A program made the translations under genes and the position numbers. From NCBI RefSeq assembly GCF_014647975.1, contig NZ_BMQF01000013.1, positions 62,001 through 126,000 on the forward strand: DNA of 64,000 nucleotides, given 5' to 3'. The notes under the pieces are model-generated. The model made no database searches. It was given only the letters and a program-made list of their open reading frames with translations, and was not told the DNA's origin. The stretch comes from Streptomyces fumigatiscleroticus. Lineage in GTDB: Bacteria; Actinomycetota; Actinomycetes; Streptomycetales; Streptomycetaceae. Shown here in pieces: positions 7,623 to 17,644 of the stretch. The number at the start of each line of letters is the position of its first letter. Position 1 is the first letter of the stretch.

Positions 7623-8732
7623 TCAGCGGGCGGTGTCGGCGATGTCCTCGTACCCCTCGATCTCCCGCGGGTCGCGCGGGCCCGGGCCGATGTAGCGGGC
7701 CGAGGGCCGTACCAGGCGGCCGGTGCGCTTCTGCTCCAGGATGTGCGCCGACCAGCCGGCGGTGCGGGCGCAGGTGAACATCGAGGTGAACATGTGCGCC
7801 GGGACCTCGGCGAAGTCCAGCACGATCGCGGCCCAGAACTCGACGTTCGTCGCCAGCACCCGGTCGGGCCGGCGGTTGTGCAGCTCCTCCAGCGCCGCCT
7901 TCTCCAGCGCCTCCGCGACCTCGAAGCGGGGGGCGCCCAGTTCGCGGGCGGTGCGGCGCAGGACACGGGCGCGCGGGTCCTCCGCGCGGTAGACACGGTG
8001 GCCGAAGCCCATCAGGCGTTCGCCGCGGTCCAGGGCCCGCTTGACGTACGCCTCCGCGTCGCCGGTCCGCTCGATCTCCTCGATCATGCCGAGCACCCGG
8101 GAGGGGGCGCCGCCGTGCAGCGGGCCGGACATGGCTCCCACGGCGCCGGAGAGGGCGGCGGCCACATCGGCGCCGGTGGAGGCGATGACGCGGGCGGTGA
8201 AGGTGGAGGCGTTCATGCCGTGCTCGGCGGCGGAGGTCCAGTAGGCGTCGACGGCGGCCACGTGCTTGGGGTCGGGCTCGCCCCGCCAGCGGATCATGAA
8301 CCGCTCGGTGATGGAGTGGGCCTTGTCGATCTCCCGCTGCGGGACCATGGGCAGCCCCTGGCCGCGGGCCGACTGGGCGACGTAGGACAGGGCCATGACG
8401 GCGGCGCGGGCCAGGTCGTCGCGGGCCTGCCCGGCATCGATGTCGAGCAGCGGCTTCAGGCCCCACACCGGCGCCAGCATGGCGAGCGCGGACTGGACGT
8501 CCACGCGGATGTCGCCGGAGTGCACGGGGATCGGGAAGGGTTCGGCGGGCGGCAGTCCGGGGTTGAAGGCCCCGTCGACCAGCAGTCCCCAGACATTGCC
8601 GAACGAGACGTGCCCGACCAGATCCTCGATGTCGACACCCCGGTACCGGAGGGCGCCGCCCTCCTTGTCCGGTTCGGCGATCTCCGTTTCGAACGCGACG
8701 ACTCCCTCGAGCCCGGGTACGAAGTCGGACAT
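7623..8732 (-). CDS. citrate synthase-family protein
   Basis: A 369-residue type II-like citrate synthase that would condense oxaloacetate or a related 2-oxoacid with acetyl-CoA. Active-site regions are present: SGPLHGGAPSRV (about residues 215-226, first His), MGFGHRVYRAEDPRARVL (about 250-267, second His) and DFAEVPAHMFTSMFTCARTAGWSAHILEQ (about 313-341, catalytic Asp and a CoA-site region). The ATG at 8732 follows GAGGAG. It resembles the second, shorter citrate synthase of Streptomyces, found next to pdxH, rather than the main CitA, so citrate versus 2-methylcitrate synthase activity is unresolved. It is divergent from pdxH. Confidence 0.9.
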   Translation of the reverse strand: MSDFVPGLEGVVAFETEIAEPDKEGGALRYRGVDIEDLVGHVSFGNVWGLLVDGAFNPGLPPAEPFPIPVHSGDIRVDVQSALAMLAPVWGLKPLLDIDAGQARDDLARAAVMALSYVAQSARGQGLPMVPQREIDKAHSITERFMIRWRGEPDPKHVAAVDAYWTSAAEHGMNASTFTARVIASTGADVAAALSGAVGAMSGPLHGGAPSRVLGMIEEIERTGDAEAYVKRALDRGERLMGFGHRVYRAEDPRARVLRRTARELGAPRFEVAEALEKAALEELHNRRPDRVLATNVEFWAAIVLDFAEVPAHMFTSMFTCARTAGWSAHILEQKRTGRLVRPSARYIGPGPRDPREIEGYEDIADTAR

Positions 8733-8906
8733 CAGGCGGCTCCTCGTGATCGTGGTGTGTGGCGACCAGTGGCCGAGGCCGGGCGGTGCGCTCGCCGCCC
8801 CGTGGATCCACGGCCGGGTCTCCGGCTCGCGGTCCAGGCGGTCACCCCTGTGATGCCCCGTACGGTCGGCGGTATCCCACCGGGACGGGACCAGCACAAT
8901 ATCCCC

Positions 8907-8949
8907 GAGTGCCACTCTTGGGGAGTACTTGCGGCACTCAGTGCCACTC
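8907..8949. promoter_or_regulatory. repeated palindromic motif between the citrate synthase gene and pdxH
   Basis: GAGTGCCACTC (8907-8917) has perfect 5-bp arms around one base. AGTGCCACTC recurs at 8940-8949, about three helical turns away, with a GGCACTC half-site just before it. Two helically phased copies in a divergent intergenic region suggest an operator for pdxH, the citrate synthase gene, or both. Confidence 0.4.
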
Positions 8950-8987
8950 GATGACCAACGACATCGCGGATACGGCAAGATGACCGC

Positions 8988-9656
8988 GTGACCGACCGAG
9001 ACGCCTTCCCCTTCGATCCGGCTTCGATGCGCAAGCAGTACCGGGCCGAGGGCCTCGCCGAGAACGAGCTGGCCGCCACCCCTGTGGAGCAGTTCGCACG
9101 CTGGTTCGAACGGGCCGTGACGGAAGGAGGCGTGTTCGAACCGAACGCCATGATCGTCTCCACGGCGGACGCCGAGGGCCGGCCCAGCTCCCGCACGGTG
9201 CTGCTGAAGCACTTCGACGAGCAGGGCTTCGTCTTCTACACCAACTACGACTCCCGCAAGGCCCGCGAGCTGGCGCAGAACCCGTATGTCTCGCTGCTGT
9301 TCCCCTGGCATCCGATGGCCCGGCAGGTCATCGTCACGGGAGTGGCGCGGCGCACCGGGCGGGACGAGACGGCGGCCTACTTCCGCACCCGGCCGCACGG
9401 CTCCCAGCTCGGCGCCTGGGCCAGCGCCCAGTCCTCGGTTATCACCGGCCGTGCCGAGCTCGACGCCGCCTACGCCGGGCTGGCCGCCCGCTATCCGGAG
9501 GGCGAGCAGGTGCCGGTGCCGCCGCACTGGGGCGGCTTCCGGGTGGCGCCGCGGTCCGTGGAGTTCTGGCAGGGCCGCGAGAACCGGCTGCACGACCGGC
9601 TGCGGTACGTGGCGGAGCCGGACGGGAGCTGGCGGGTGGAGCGGCTCGCTCCCTGA
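8988..9656 (+). CDS. pdxH: pyridoxamine 5'-phosphate oxidase
   Basis: A 222-residue FMN enzyme that oxidises pyridoxamine or pyridoxine 5'-phosphate to pyridoxal 5'-phosphate. It has the family N-terminus (MRKQYRAEGLAENEL), the FMN-binding block GRPSSRTVLLKHFDEQGFVFYTNY (about residues 65-88), SRKARELAQNP, WHPMARQV and the C-terminal FWQGRENRLHDRLRY (about 184-198) with substrate-binding Arg and His. Length is normal. The GTG at 8988 is the first plausible start and gives the usual N-terminus. It is divergent from the citrate synthase gene across repeated palindromes. Confidence 0.95.
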   Translation: MTDRDAFPFDPASMRKQYRAEGLAENELAATPVEQFARWFERAVTEGGVFEPNAMIVSTADAEGRPSSRTVLLKHFDEQGFVFYTNYDSRKARELAQNPYVSLLFPWHPMARQVIVTGVARRTGRDETAAYFRTRPHGSQLGAWASAQSSVITGRAELDAAYAGLAARYPEGEQVPVPPHWGGFRVAPRSVEFWQGRENRLHDRLRYVAEPDGSWRVERLAP

Positions 9657-9704
9657 CGCCCGGGCCGGTCAGATCCTGCCCACGGTGACCCGCCCAGAAC
9701 CCCG

Positions 9705-10022
9705 TCAGGCGGGTAGGGGGGCGGTCTCGGCGCAGACGGGGCACTCGACAGCGGCGGCACTCGTCCCATGCCAGGTGTCGAAGATTCGGTGCTCGGTGTA
9801 CGGGACGACGCCCTCCGGCGAGCCGTGGCGGGGGTCGGCCACGGCCTTGTGCCAGTCCGGGCCGGGCGGATGGGCCGGCTTCTCGGACAGCCCCCAGCCC
9901 GCCTCGGCCCCGGCCAGCACGATGCCCTCGGCCACCAGCCACTCGATCACGGGCGCCGCCAGGCGTGGCGCGTCCCGCGGGCCCGCGTCCACATCGGCGA
10001 TCGTCTGAAAGGTGCTTCCCAT
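9705..10022 (-). CDS. hypothetical protein, probably C-terminally truncated
   Basis: A 105-residue protein starting MGSTFQTIADVDA. It resembles the N-terminal part of a roughly 180-residue Streptomyces hypothetical family (a VIEWLVAEGIVL helix, an HPPGPDWHKAV segment and a CPVCAETAPLP knuckle). The family usually continues with a second CxxC and an aromatic-rich C-terminus; here the frame stops just after one CxxC. It may be a shortened but expressed protein or a decaying gene. It follows the TetR gene on the same strand, 34 bp away, and may be read from the same transcript. Function unknown. Confidence 0.6.
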   Translation of the reverse strand: MGSTFQTIADVDAGPRDAPRLAAPVIEWLVAEGIVLAGAEAGWGLSEKPAHPPGPDWHKAVADPRHGSPEGVVPYTEHRIFDTWHGTSAAAVECPVCAETAPLPA

Positions 10023-10056
10023 GCCGCGACCCTGGGCCGTGCCACTGACACCGCCC

Positions 10057-10677
10057 TCAGCCCAGCACCCCGTCCAGCAGCTCCGCCCACTGGGCCACCA
10101 CCCGTTCCCGCCGGGCCCGGTCGTCCGTGAGCAGGTTGGCCAGGCCCAGACCGCGGGCCATGTCCAGCAGGCCCTGCACGGTCTCCCGGACGCCGGGCCG
10201 GGACTCGTCGGCGCCCAGCAGGTCCACGGCGATGCGGTGGGTCTCCCGGCCGACGCGGGCCTCCAGCTCGGTCACCCGGGACCGCAGCTGCTCCTCGTCG
10301 GAGGCGGCGACCCACAGGTGCAGGGCGGCGCGGAACAGCGGGCCGGTGTAGAGATCGACGAGGGCGGCGACCACGGTCCGGCGGTCCCCGGCCGCGCCCT
10401 CGGGGAACAGGGCGCGCAGGGCGACGGAGCGCTCCTCGGCGACATACTCGACCGCCGCGGTGAACAGGTCCTCGCGGGTGGGGAAGTGGTGCTGGGCGGC
10501 GCCGCGGGAGACCCCGGCCCGTTCGGCGACGACGGAGACCGTGGAGCCCGCCCAGCCGTGCTCGGCCAGGCAGGCCACTGCGGCGGCCAGCAGCCGTTGC
10601 CGGGTGGCCCGGCTGCGGTCCTGCTTGGGCTCCTTGACCGCGCGTTCGCCCGCGCCCGCGTCCACGACCGTGCTCAC
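10057..10677 (-). CDS. TetR-family transcriptional regulator
   Basis: A 206-residue TetR repressor. The DNA-binding domain lies at about residues 18-65 (RQRLLAAAVACLAEHGWAGS, then VSVVAERAGVSRGAAQHHFPTREDLF). The rest is an all-helical ligand and dimer domain. The GTG at 10677 was chosen because it forms a GTGA overlap with the upstream hydratase stop; an ATG 9 bp earlier (10686) is the alternative. It is the last gene of the acyl-CoA operon and is probably its own regulator; the palindrome before the first gene (20141-20154) is the candidate operator and an acyl-CoA the likely ligand. Confidence 0.9.
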   Translation of the reverse strand: MSTVVDAGAGERAVKEPKQDRSRATRQRLLAAAVACLAEHGWAGSTVSVVAERAGVSRGAAQHHFPTREDLFTAAVEYVAEERSVALRALFPEGAAGDRRTVVAALVDLYTGPLFRAALHLWVAASDEEQLRSRVTELEARVGRETHRIAVDLLGADESRPGVRETVQGLLDMARGLGLANLLTDDRARRERVVAQWAELLDGVLG

Positions 10678-11408
10678 ACCACCCATGCCGGATCCCGTCG
10701 TTCGAGGAAGGCCGCCATCCCCTCGCGGGCCTGCGCGGAGGAGAACAGCCGGGCCGAGAGCGCGGTCAGATCGTCCGCGTCCCGGTCGAAGGTCTCCAGC
10801 ACCTTAGCCGTCAGGAGCCGCTTGGCCGCGGCCAGGCCCTGGGGCGAGGCCCGGCGCAGCCCGTCCAGCACGGGGGCCAGTACCCCGTCGACGTCGTCGC
10901 CCGCCACCGTCAGCAGGCCGGCGCGGACCGCCTCGGCCGCGTCGAAGCGCTCGCCGGTGAGGTAGTAGCGGGCCAGCGCCCGCGGGTCGGTGCGGGGCAG
11001 CAGCGGCAGCGAGATCACGGCGGGGGCCACGCCGATGCGGACCTCGGTGAAGGCGAAGGAGGCGTCGGTCGCGGCGGCGGCGATGTCGCAGGCGCCGAGC
11101 AGGCCGAGGCCGCCCGCGCGGACATGCCCGGTGACCCGCGCGATGACGGGTTTGCGCAGCTCCAGGATCATCCGCAACAGGCCGACCAGCGCGTCCGGCT
11201 GAGGCGGATCACGCAGGTCGGCACCGGCGCAGAAGGTGTTGCCGGTGTGGGTGAGGACCACCGCGCGGACGTCGCCGTCCGTGCCGCACTCGGCCAGCGC
11301 CTCGGCCAGTTCGCCGACCAGCGCGGCGGACAGGGCGTTGCGGCTGCCCGGCGAGTCGAGGCTGAGGGTCTCCACGGCACGCGCGCGCGTGCGGCCCACC
11401 AGGGTCAC
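10674..11408 (-). CDS. enoyl-CoA hydratase/isomerase family protein
   Basis: A 244-residue crotonase-fold enzyme. The oxyanion-hole segment FCAGADL is at about residues 56-62 and the second CoA/active-site segment at about 95-125 (VTGHVRAGGLGLLGACDIAAA, then FAFTEVRIGVAPA). It would hydrate or isomerise an enoyl-CoA made by the acyl-CoA dehydrogenase of the same operon. The GTG at 11408 overlaps the ligase stop by 4 bp (GTGA), which fixes the start and implies coupling. Its stop overlaps the TetR start. Confidence 0.92.
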   Translation of the reverse strand: MTLVGRTRARAVETLSLDSPGSRNALSAALVGELAEALAECGTDGDVRAVVLTHTGNTFCAGADLRDPPQPDALVGLLRMILELRKPVIARVTGHVRAGGLGLLGACDIAAAATDASFAFTEVRIGVAPAVISLPLLPRTDPRALARYYLTGERFDAAEAVRAGLLTVAGDDVDGVLAPVLDGLRRASPQGLAAAKRLLTAKVLETFDRDADDLTALSARLFSSAQAREGMAAFLERRDPAWVV

Positions 11409-12973
11409 GGCCGCCCCCTGAGCTGCCGGCGCAGGATCTTGCCGGAGGCCGCGCGCGGCACCCCGTCGACGAAGGTGACCCGCCTGATCCGCTTGTAGGG
11501 GGCGACGCGTTCGGCGACGTACAGCATGATCTCTCCCTCGGACAGGCCGGCGGCCGACGGCCGGCGCACGACATGGGCGTGCGGGACCTCGTTGCCCTCG
11601 TCGTCGTGGACGCCGACGACGGCGGCGTCGGCGACACCGGGATGGGTGAGCAGCAGCGCCTCCAGTTCGGCCGGGGCCACCTGGAAGCCCTTGTACTTGA
11701 TGAGTGCCTTCACGCGGTCGACGACGAACAGCCAGCCGTCCGCGTCCACGTACCCGACGTCCCCGGTGTGCAGCCAGCCGTCCGCGTCGATGATCGCGGC
11801 GGTGGCGTCGGGCCGGCCCAGATAGCCCTTCATCACCTGCGGTCCGCGGATGAGGATCTCGCCGGGCTCGCCGGTGCCGAGGTCCCGCCCCGGACCGTCC
11901 AGCGGGACGATGCGCATCTCGGTGCCGGCGATCAGCTTGCCGACCGTGCCGGGCGGCGCGTCGCGCATGGCGGCCAGCGGGACGACGTGCGTGCCGGGCG
12001 ACAGTTCGGTCATGCCGTAGGCCTGGCCGACGGGCGGCAGGCCGAGCCGCTGGGAGCAGGCGGCGGCCAGCCGGGCGTCCAGCGGGGCGGCGGCGCTGAC
12101 GATGTGCTTGAGGGACGACAGGTCGTACCGCGCGACCAGCGGGTGCTTGGCGAGGGCCAGCACGATGGGCGGGGCGACGTACAGACCGGTGATGCGGTGG
12201 TCCTGGATGGCCGCGAGGAACGTCTCCAGGTCGAAGCGGGGCAGGACGACGACGGTGGCGCCCGTTCTCAGGGGCGCGTTCATGAGCGCGGTGAGGCCGT
12301 AGATGTGGAAGAACGGCAGCACGGCCAGGATCCGGTCGCCGGGCCCGGCCGGCATCGACGGCTCCAGCTGGGCGAGGTTGGTGGCGATCTGGCGGTGGGT
12401 GAGCATCACGCCCTTGGGCGTGCCGGTGGTCCCCGAGGAGTACGGCAGGGCCGCGACGTCCTCGGCGGGGTCGACGGCGACCCGCGGTTCGGGGGCGGTG
12501 CAGGCCAGCATGTCGATCAGGGAGCGGTGTCCGGGCGCGCTGTCGCACACGAAGATCTCCCGCACGCCGCCCGCCAGCTCGGCGGCCTTCCGCGCGGTGT
12601 CCAGCAGCGGCGAGACGGTGACGATCCAGCGGGCCGCGCAGTCACGGAGCTGCCCCGCGAACTCCGCCGCCGTGGCGAGCGGGTGCACGGTGGTGACCGA
12701 CGCACCCGCGCGGGTGGCGGCGTAGAAGGCCAGCGGGAAGGCGACGGTGTTGGGGCTGTGCAGGGCGAGGACGTCGCCCTTGCGGACGCCGGACTCGGCC
12801 AGGGCGGCGGCGACGCGCCGGTGGAACCGGTCCACCTGCTCGTAGGTGAGGGTGGTGCCGTCGACGCCGTCGATCAGCGCCGGGGTGTCGCCGTGTTCGG
12901 CGGCGCGGCCCAGGACGGCCTCGTGGATGGGGAGATCAACGGCCGGTACATCCGCGTACTCGCTGCGGAACAT
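11405..12973 (-). CDS. 4-coumarate/cinnamate:CoA ligase-type AMP-forming ligase
   Basis: A 522-residue adenylate-forming ligase. The AMP-binding motif LPYSSGTTGTPKG is at about residues 163-175, QAYGMTE near 312, the hinge GYVDADGWLFVVDR near 405 and the catalytic Lys motif PRAASGKILRRQL at the C-terminus. It is nearly collinear with the characterised S. coelicolor ligase ScCCL (same length and N-terminus MFRSEYADVP), which activates cinnamate and 4-coumarate. In this operon the substrate may be an aryl- or branched-chain carboxylic acid fed to the dehydrogenase and carboxylase. It starts at ATG 12973, 28 bp after the dehydrogenase stop. Confidence 0.93.
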   Translation of the reverse strand: MFRSEYADVPAVDLPIHEAVLGRAAEHGDTPALIDGVDGTTLTYEQVDRFHRRVAAALAESGVRKGDVLALHSPNTVAFPLAFYAATRAGASVTTVHPLATAAEFAGQLRDCAARWIVTVSPLLDTARKAAELAGGVREIFVCDSAPGHRSLIDMLACTAPEPRVAVDPAEDVAALPYSSGTTGTPKGVMLTHRQIATNLAQLEPSMPAGPGDRILAVLPFFHIYGLTALMNAPLRTGATVVVLPRFDLETFLAAIQDHRITGLYVAPPIVLALAKHPLVARYDLSSLKHIVSAAAPLDARLAAACSQRLGLPPVGQAYGMTELSPGTHVVPLAAMRDAPPGTVGKLIAGTEMRIVPLDGPGRDLGTGEPGEILIRGPQVMKGYLGRPDATAAIIDADGWLHTGDVGYVDADGWLFVVDRVKALIKYKGFQVAPAELEALLLTHPGVADAAVVGVHDDEGNEVPHAHVVRRPSAAGLSEGEIMLYVAERVAPYKRIRRVTFVDGVPRAASGKILRRQLRGRP

Positions 12974-13001
12974 CGGTTCCTCCTGCGTCGATCAGTACGA
13001 T

Positions 13002-14141
13002 TCAGTACGACTTGGGCAGGCCCAGGGTCTGGTGCGAGACGTAGTTGAGGATCATTTCCCGGCTCACCGGCGCGATCCGGGCGACGCGTGCGGCCGTGAC
13101 CAGCGAGGCGAGACCGAATTCTCGGGTGAGGCCGTTGCCGCCCAGGGTGTGCACGGCCTGGTCGACGGCCTTCACACAGGCCTCCCCGGCCGCGTACTTG
13201 GCCATGTTGGCGGCCTCCCCGGCGCCGATGTCGTCACCGGAGTCGTACAGGTGGGCGGCCTTCTGCATCATCAGGCGGGCGAGTTCGAGGTCGATGTGCG
13301 CCTGCGCGAGCGGGTGCGCGATGGCCTGGTGGGCGCCGATCGGGGTCTTCCAGACGGCACGCTCACGGGCGTACTCGACGGCCCGGGACAGCGCGTGGCG
13401 GCCCATGCCGATCGCGAAGGCGGCCGTCATGACGCGCTCGGGGTTGAGCCCGGCGAACAGCTGGAGCAGCCCGGCGTCCTCGTCGCCGACCAGCGCGTCG
13501 GCGGGCAGTCGTACGTCGTCCAGGACCAGCTCGAACTGCTTCTCGGCGGCGTGCAGTTCCATGTCGATCAGGCGGCGCCCGAAGCCGGGGGCGTCCCGGG
13601 GGACGATGAACAGGCAGGGCTTGAGACGACCGGTGCGGGCGTCCTCCGTGCGGCCGACGATCAGGGTGGCGTCGGCGATGTCGACGCCACTGACGAAGAC
13701 CTTGCGGCCGGTGAGGAGCCAGTCCCCCGTGTCGCCGTCGCGGCGGGCGGTGGTGGTGATGCGGTGGCTGTTGGAACCGGCGTCGGGTTCGGTGATGCCG
13801 AAGGCCATGGTGCGGGTGCCGTCCGCCAGGCCGGGGAGCCACTCCTGTTTCTGGGCGTCGGTGCCGAAGCGGGAGATCACCGTGCCGCAGATCGCCGGGG
13901 AGACGATCAGCATGAGGAGGGGGCAGCCCGCGGCGCCGAGCTCCTCCAGGACGATGGAGAGTTCGGCTATGCCGCCGCCTCCGCCGCCGTACTCCTGGGG
14001 GAGGTTGACGCCGAGGTAGCCGAGTTTGCCGGCCTCGGACCACAGGGCCGCTCGGTCGTGGTCGCGGCCGTGGCGGGTGCCGAGGGCGCAGACGGCGGAG
14101 CGGAGGGCCTTTTGTTCGTCGGTTTCGAGCAGGGGGGTCAT
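13002..14141 (-). CDS. acyl-CoA dehydrogenase
   Basis: A 379-residue FAD-dependent dehydrogenase that introduces a 2,3 double bond into an acyl-CoA. Visible motifs are MAFGITEPDAGSNSHRI (about residues 122-138, FAD and substrate loop), DWLLTGRKVFVSG (about 147-159), RERAVWKTPIGAHQAIAH (about 266-283) and the C-terminal VHTLGGNGLTREF (about 335-347) that binds FAD in dimers. The ATG at 14141 follows AAGGAG. It is mid-operon, between the carboxylase and ligase genes. Substrate preference cannot be read; citronellyl-CoA-, isovaleryl-CoA- or dihydrocinnamoyl-CoA-like substrates are possible. Confidence 0.93.
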   Translation of the reverse strand: MTPLLETDEQKALRSAVCALGTRHGRDHDRAALWSEAGKLGYLGVNLPQEYGGGGGGIAELSIVLEELGAAGCPLLMLIVSPAICGTVISRFGTDAQKQEWLPGLADGTRTMAFGITEPDAGSNSHRITTTARRDGDTGDWLLTGRKVFVSGVDIADATLIVGRTEDARTGRLKPCLFIVPRDAPGFGRRLIDMELHAAEKQFELVLDDVRLPADALVGDEDAGLLQLFAGLNPERVMTAAFAIGMGRHALSRAVEYARERAVWKTPIGAHQAIAHPLAQAHIDLELARLMMQKAAHLYDSGDDIGAGEAANMAKYAAGEACVKAVDQAVHTLGGNGLTREFGLASLVTAARVARIAPVSREMILNYVSHQTLGLPKSY

Positions 14142-14167
14142 GGGGCTCCTTCGCGTGCGGGTCGTAG

Positions 14168-14192
14168 GTGGCTGGTCGCGCAGTTCCCCGCG
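14168..14192. repeat. dispersed 25-nt repeat, copy 1
   Basis: This sequence, beginning GTGGCTGGTCGCGCAG and ending TTCCCCGCG, is identical to 57096-57120. Here it lies between the acyl-CoA dehydrogenase start and the carboxylase alpha stop (14197). It resembles an interspersed element common in Streptomyces intergenic DNA. Confidence 0.6.
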
Positions 14193-14196
14193 TCCC

Positions 14197-16035
14197 TCAG
14201 GTCTCCCGCACCACCGCCAGGAGCGTGCCGGGCTCGACCTGTCGGCCAAGGGTGGCGTGCAGGGCGCTCAGCGTTCCCGTGACCGGGGCGGTGACCTTGT
14301 GTTCCATCTTCATCGCCTCCAGCCAGAGCAGGGGCTGCCCGGCCTGTACGCGGGCGCCCTCGGTCAGGTTCTCGGCGATGCGGACGACCGTCCCCGGCAT
14401 CGGCGCCAGAAGCGATCCCGGCGCGTGCCGGGCGGCCGGGTCGGGGAAGCGGGGCAGGGCGGTGAGGGCGGTGGCGTTCACGTGCACCTGGTCGCCGTGG
14501 CGGGCGACGCGGAACGTGCGCCGGACGCCCTCGGTCTCCAGGACGACCAGGTGGGCGTCGGCGTGTACCACGCGTACGCCGTCGGCGGTGAGACCCGTGC
14601 GGGTGTGCCGGTAGCGGACCTCGTGCTCCTCGCCCGCCATCAGATACCGCTTGACCTGCGGCTGGGAGGGCACGTTGCGCCAGCCGCCGAACCGTGAGCG
14701 GCCGTGGGCGTCGGCGAGGGCGGCGGCCAGGGGGGCCCAGAAGTCGGGGCGCGGCTCGGTCAGCTCCGCCAGATGGCGGTCGTAGAAGCCGGTGTCCATG
14801 CGGCCGGCGGTGAACTCCTCGTGCCGCAGGGAGCGGACGAGCAGGTCCCGGTTGGTCACCGGGCCGTGGATCACCGCCCGCTCCAGGGCGCCGGCGAGCC
14901 CGCGGACCGCCTCCGCGCGCGTGGGGGCGTGGGCGACGGCCTTGGCGATCAGCGGGTCGTAGTGCACGCCGATGTCGTCGCCGTCGGCGAAGCCGGTGTC
15001 CAGGCGGACGCCCGGGACGTCGAGACGGTGCAGGCGCCCGGTCTGCGGGGCCCAGCCCCGGGCGGGGTCCTCGGCGTACAGACGGGCCTCGACCGCGTGG
15101 CCACGCGCGCGTGGCGGGTCCTTCTCCAGGGCGTGGCCTTCCGCGATCCGGATCTGTTCGGCGACCAGGTCGATGCCGAACACGGCCTCGGTGACGGGGT
15201 GCTCGACCTGGAGGCGGGTGTTCATCTCCAGGAAGTGGGCCCGTCCACCGGCGACGAGGAACTCGACCGTGCCGGCGCCGACGTAGTCGACGGCCCGGGC
15301 GGCGCGGACGGCCAGCTCGTGCAGTTCGCGGGTGAGGTGCTCGGACAGTCCCGGGGCGGGGGCCTCCTCGATCACCTTCTGGTGGCGTCTTTGCAGGGAG
15401 CAGTCGCGGGTGCCGAGCGCTTGGACGGTGCCGTGCGTGTCGGCCAGGACCTGCACCTCGACATGGCGCCCGCCCTCGACGTACGGCTCGACGAACACCT
15501 CGCCGTCCCCGAAGGCGCTCGCGGCCTCCGCGCGCGCGGCGGTCAGCTCGGCGTCCAGGTCCGCCAGCCGCCGTACGATCCGCATGCCGCGCCCGCCGCC
15601 GCCCGCGGCGGCCTTCACCAGCACCGGCAGGTCGGCCTCGGTGACCTCGCCGAGCGGCTCGACGCCCATCAGCTTCTTGGCGCGCGTCTTGGACGCCATC
15701 GCCTCGATCGCCTCCGGGGGCGGCCCGATCCAGGTCAGTCCGGCGTCCAGCACGGCACGCGCGAAGCCGGCGTTCTCCGACAGGAAGCCGTATCCGGGGT
15801 GCACGGCGTCCGCGCCGGCCGCGACGGCCGCCTTCACGATCAGGTCGCCGCGCAGATACGTCTCGGCGGGCGCCGCCCCGGGCAGCCGTACCGCCGTGTC
15901 CGCCACGCGCGCGTGGAGGGCGTTCCGGTCGGCGTCCGAGTGCACGGCGACGGTGCGGATGCCCAGCTCGCGGCAGGTGCGGAAGACACGGCAGGCGATC
16001 TCGCCGCGGTTGGCGACGAGGACAGCAGTGATCAT
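14197..16035 (-). CDS. acyl-CoA carboxylase alpha subunit (biotin carboxylase + BCCP)
   Basis: A 612-residue biotin-dependent subunit. Biotin carboxylase (about residues 1-440) has VLVANRGEIACRV, the ATP-grasp loop KAAAGGGGRGMRIV (about 168-181), GTRDCSLQRRHQKVIEEAPAP and FLEMNTRLQVEHPVTE. The biotin carrier domain at the end has EAMKMEHKV with the biotinylated Lys (about 577). The segment between SKTRAKKLM and the ATP-grasp loop is about 15-17 residues shorter than in typical biotin carboxylases. The ATG at 16035 is 10 bp from the beta subunit stop. With the AtuA-like gene, the substrate is more likely a degradation intermediate (geranyl-, methylcrotonyl- or aryl-CoA-like) than acetyl-CoA. 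Confidence 0.94.
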   Translation of the reverse strand: MITAVLVANRGEIACRVFRTCRELGIRTVAVHSDADRNALHARVADTAVRLPGAAPAETYLRGDLIVKAAVAAGADAVHPGYGFLSENAGFARAVLDAGLTWIGPPPEAIEAMASKTRAKKLMGVEPLGEVTEADLPVLVKAAAGGGGRGMRIVRRLADLDAELTAARAEAASAFGDGEVFVEPYVEGGRHVEVQVLADTHGTVQALGTRDCSLQRRHQKVIEEAPAPGLSEHLTRELHELAVRAARAVDYVGAGTVEFLVAGGRAHFLEMNTRLQVEHPVTEAVFGIDLVAEQIRIAEGHALEKDPPRARGHAVEARLYAEDPARGWAPQTGRLHRLDVPGVRLDTGFADGDDIGVHYDPLIAKAVAHAPTRAEAVRGLAGALERAVIHGPVTNRDLLVRSLRHEEFTAGRMDTGFYDRHLAELTEPRPDFWAPLAAALADAHGRSRFGGWRNVPSQPQVKRYLMAGEEHEVRYRHTRTGLTADGVRVVHADAHLVVLETEGVRRTFRVARHGDQVHVNATALTALPRFPDPAARHAPGSLLAPMPGTVVRIAENLTEGARVQAGQPLLWLEAMKMEHKVTAPVTGTLSALHATLGRQVEPGTLLAVVRET

Positions 16036-16045
16036 CGGTGGTCCC

Positions 16046-17640
<1,595 letters not shown>

Positions 17641-17644
<4 letters not shown>

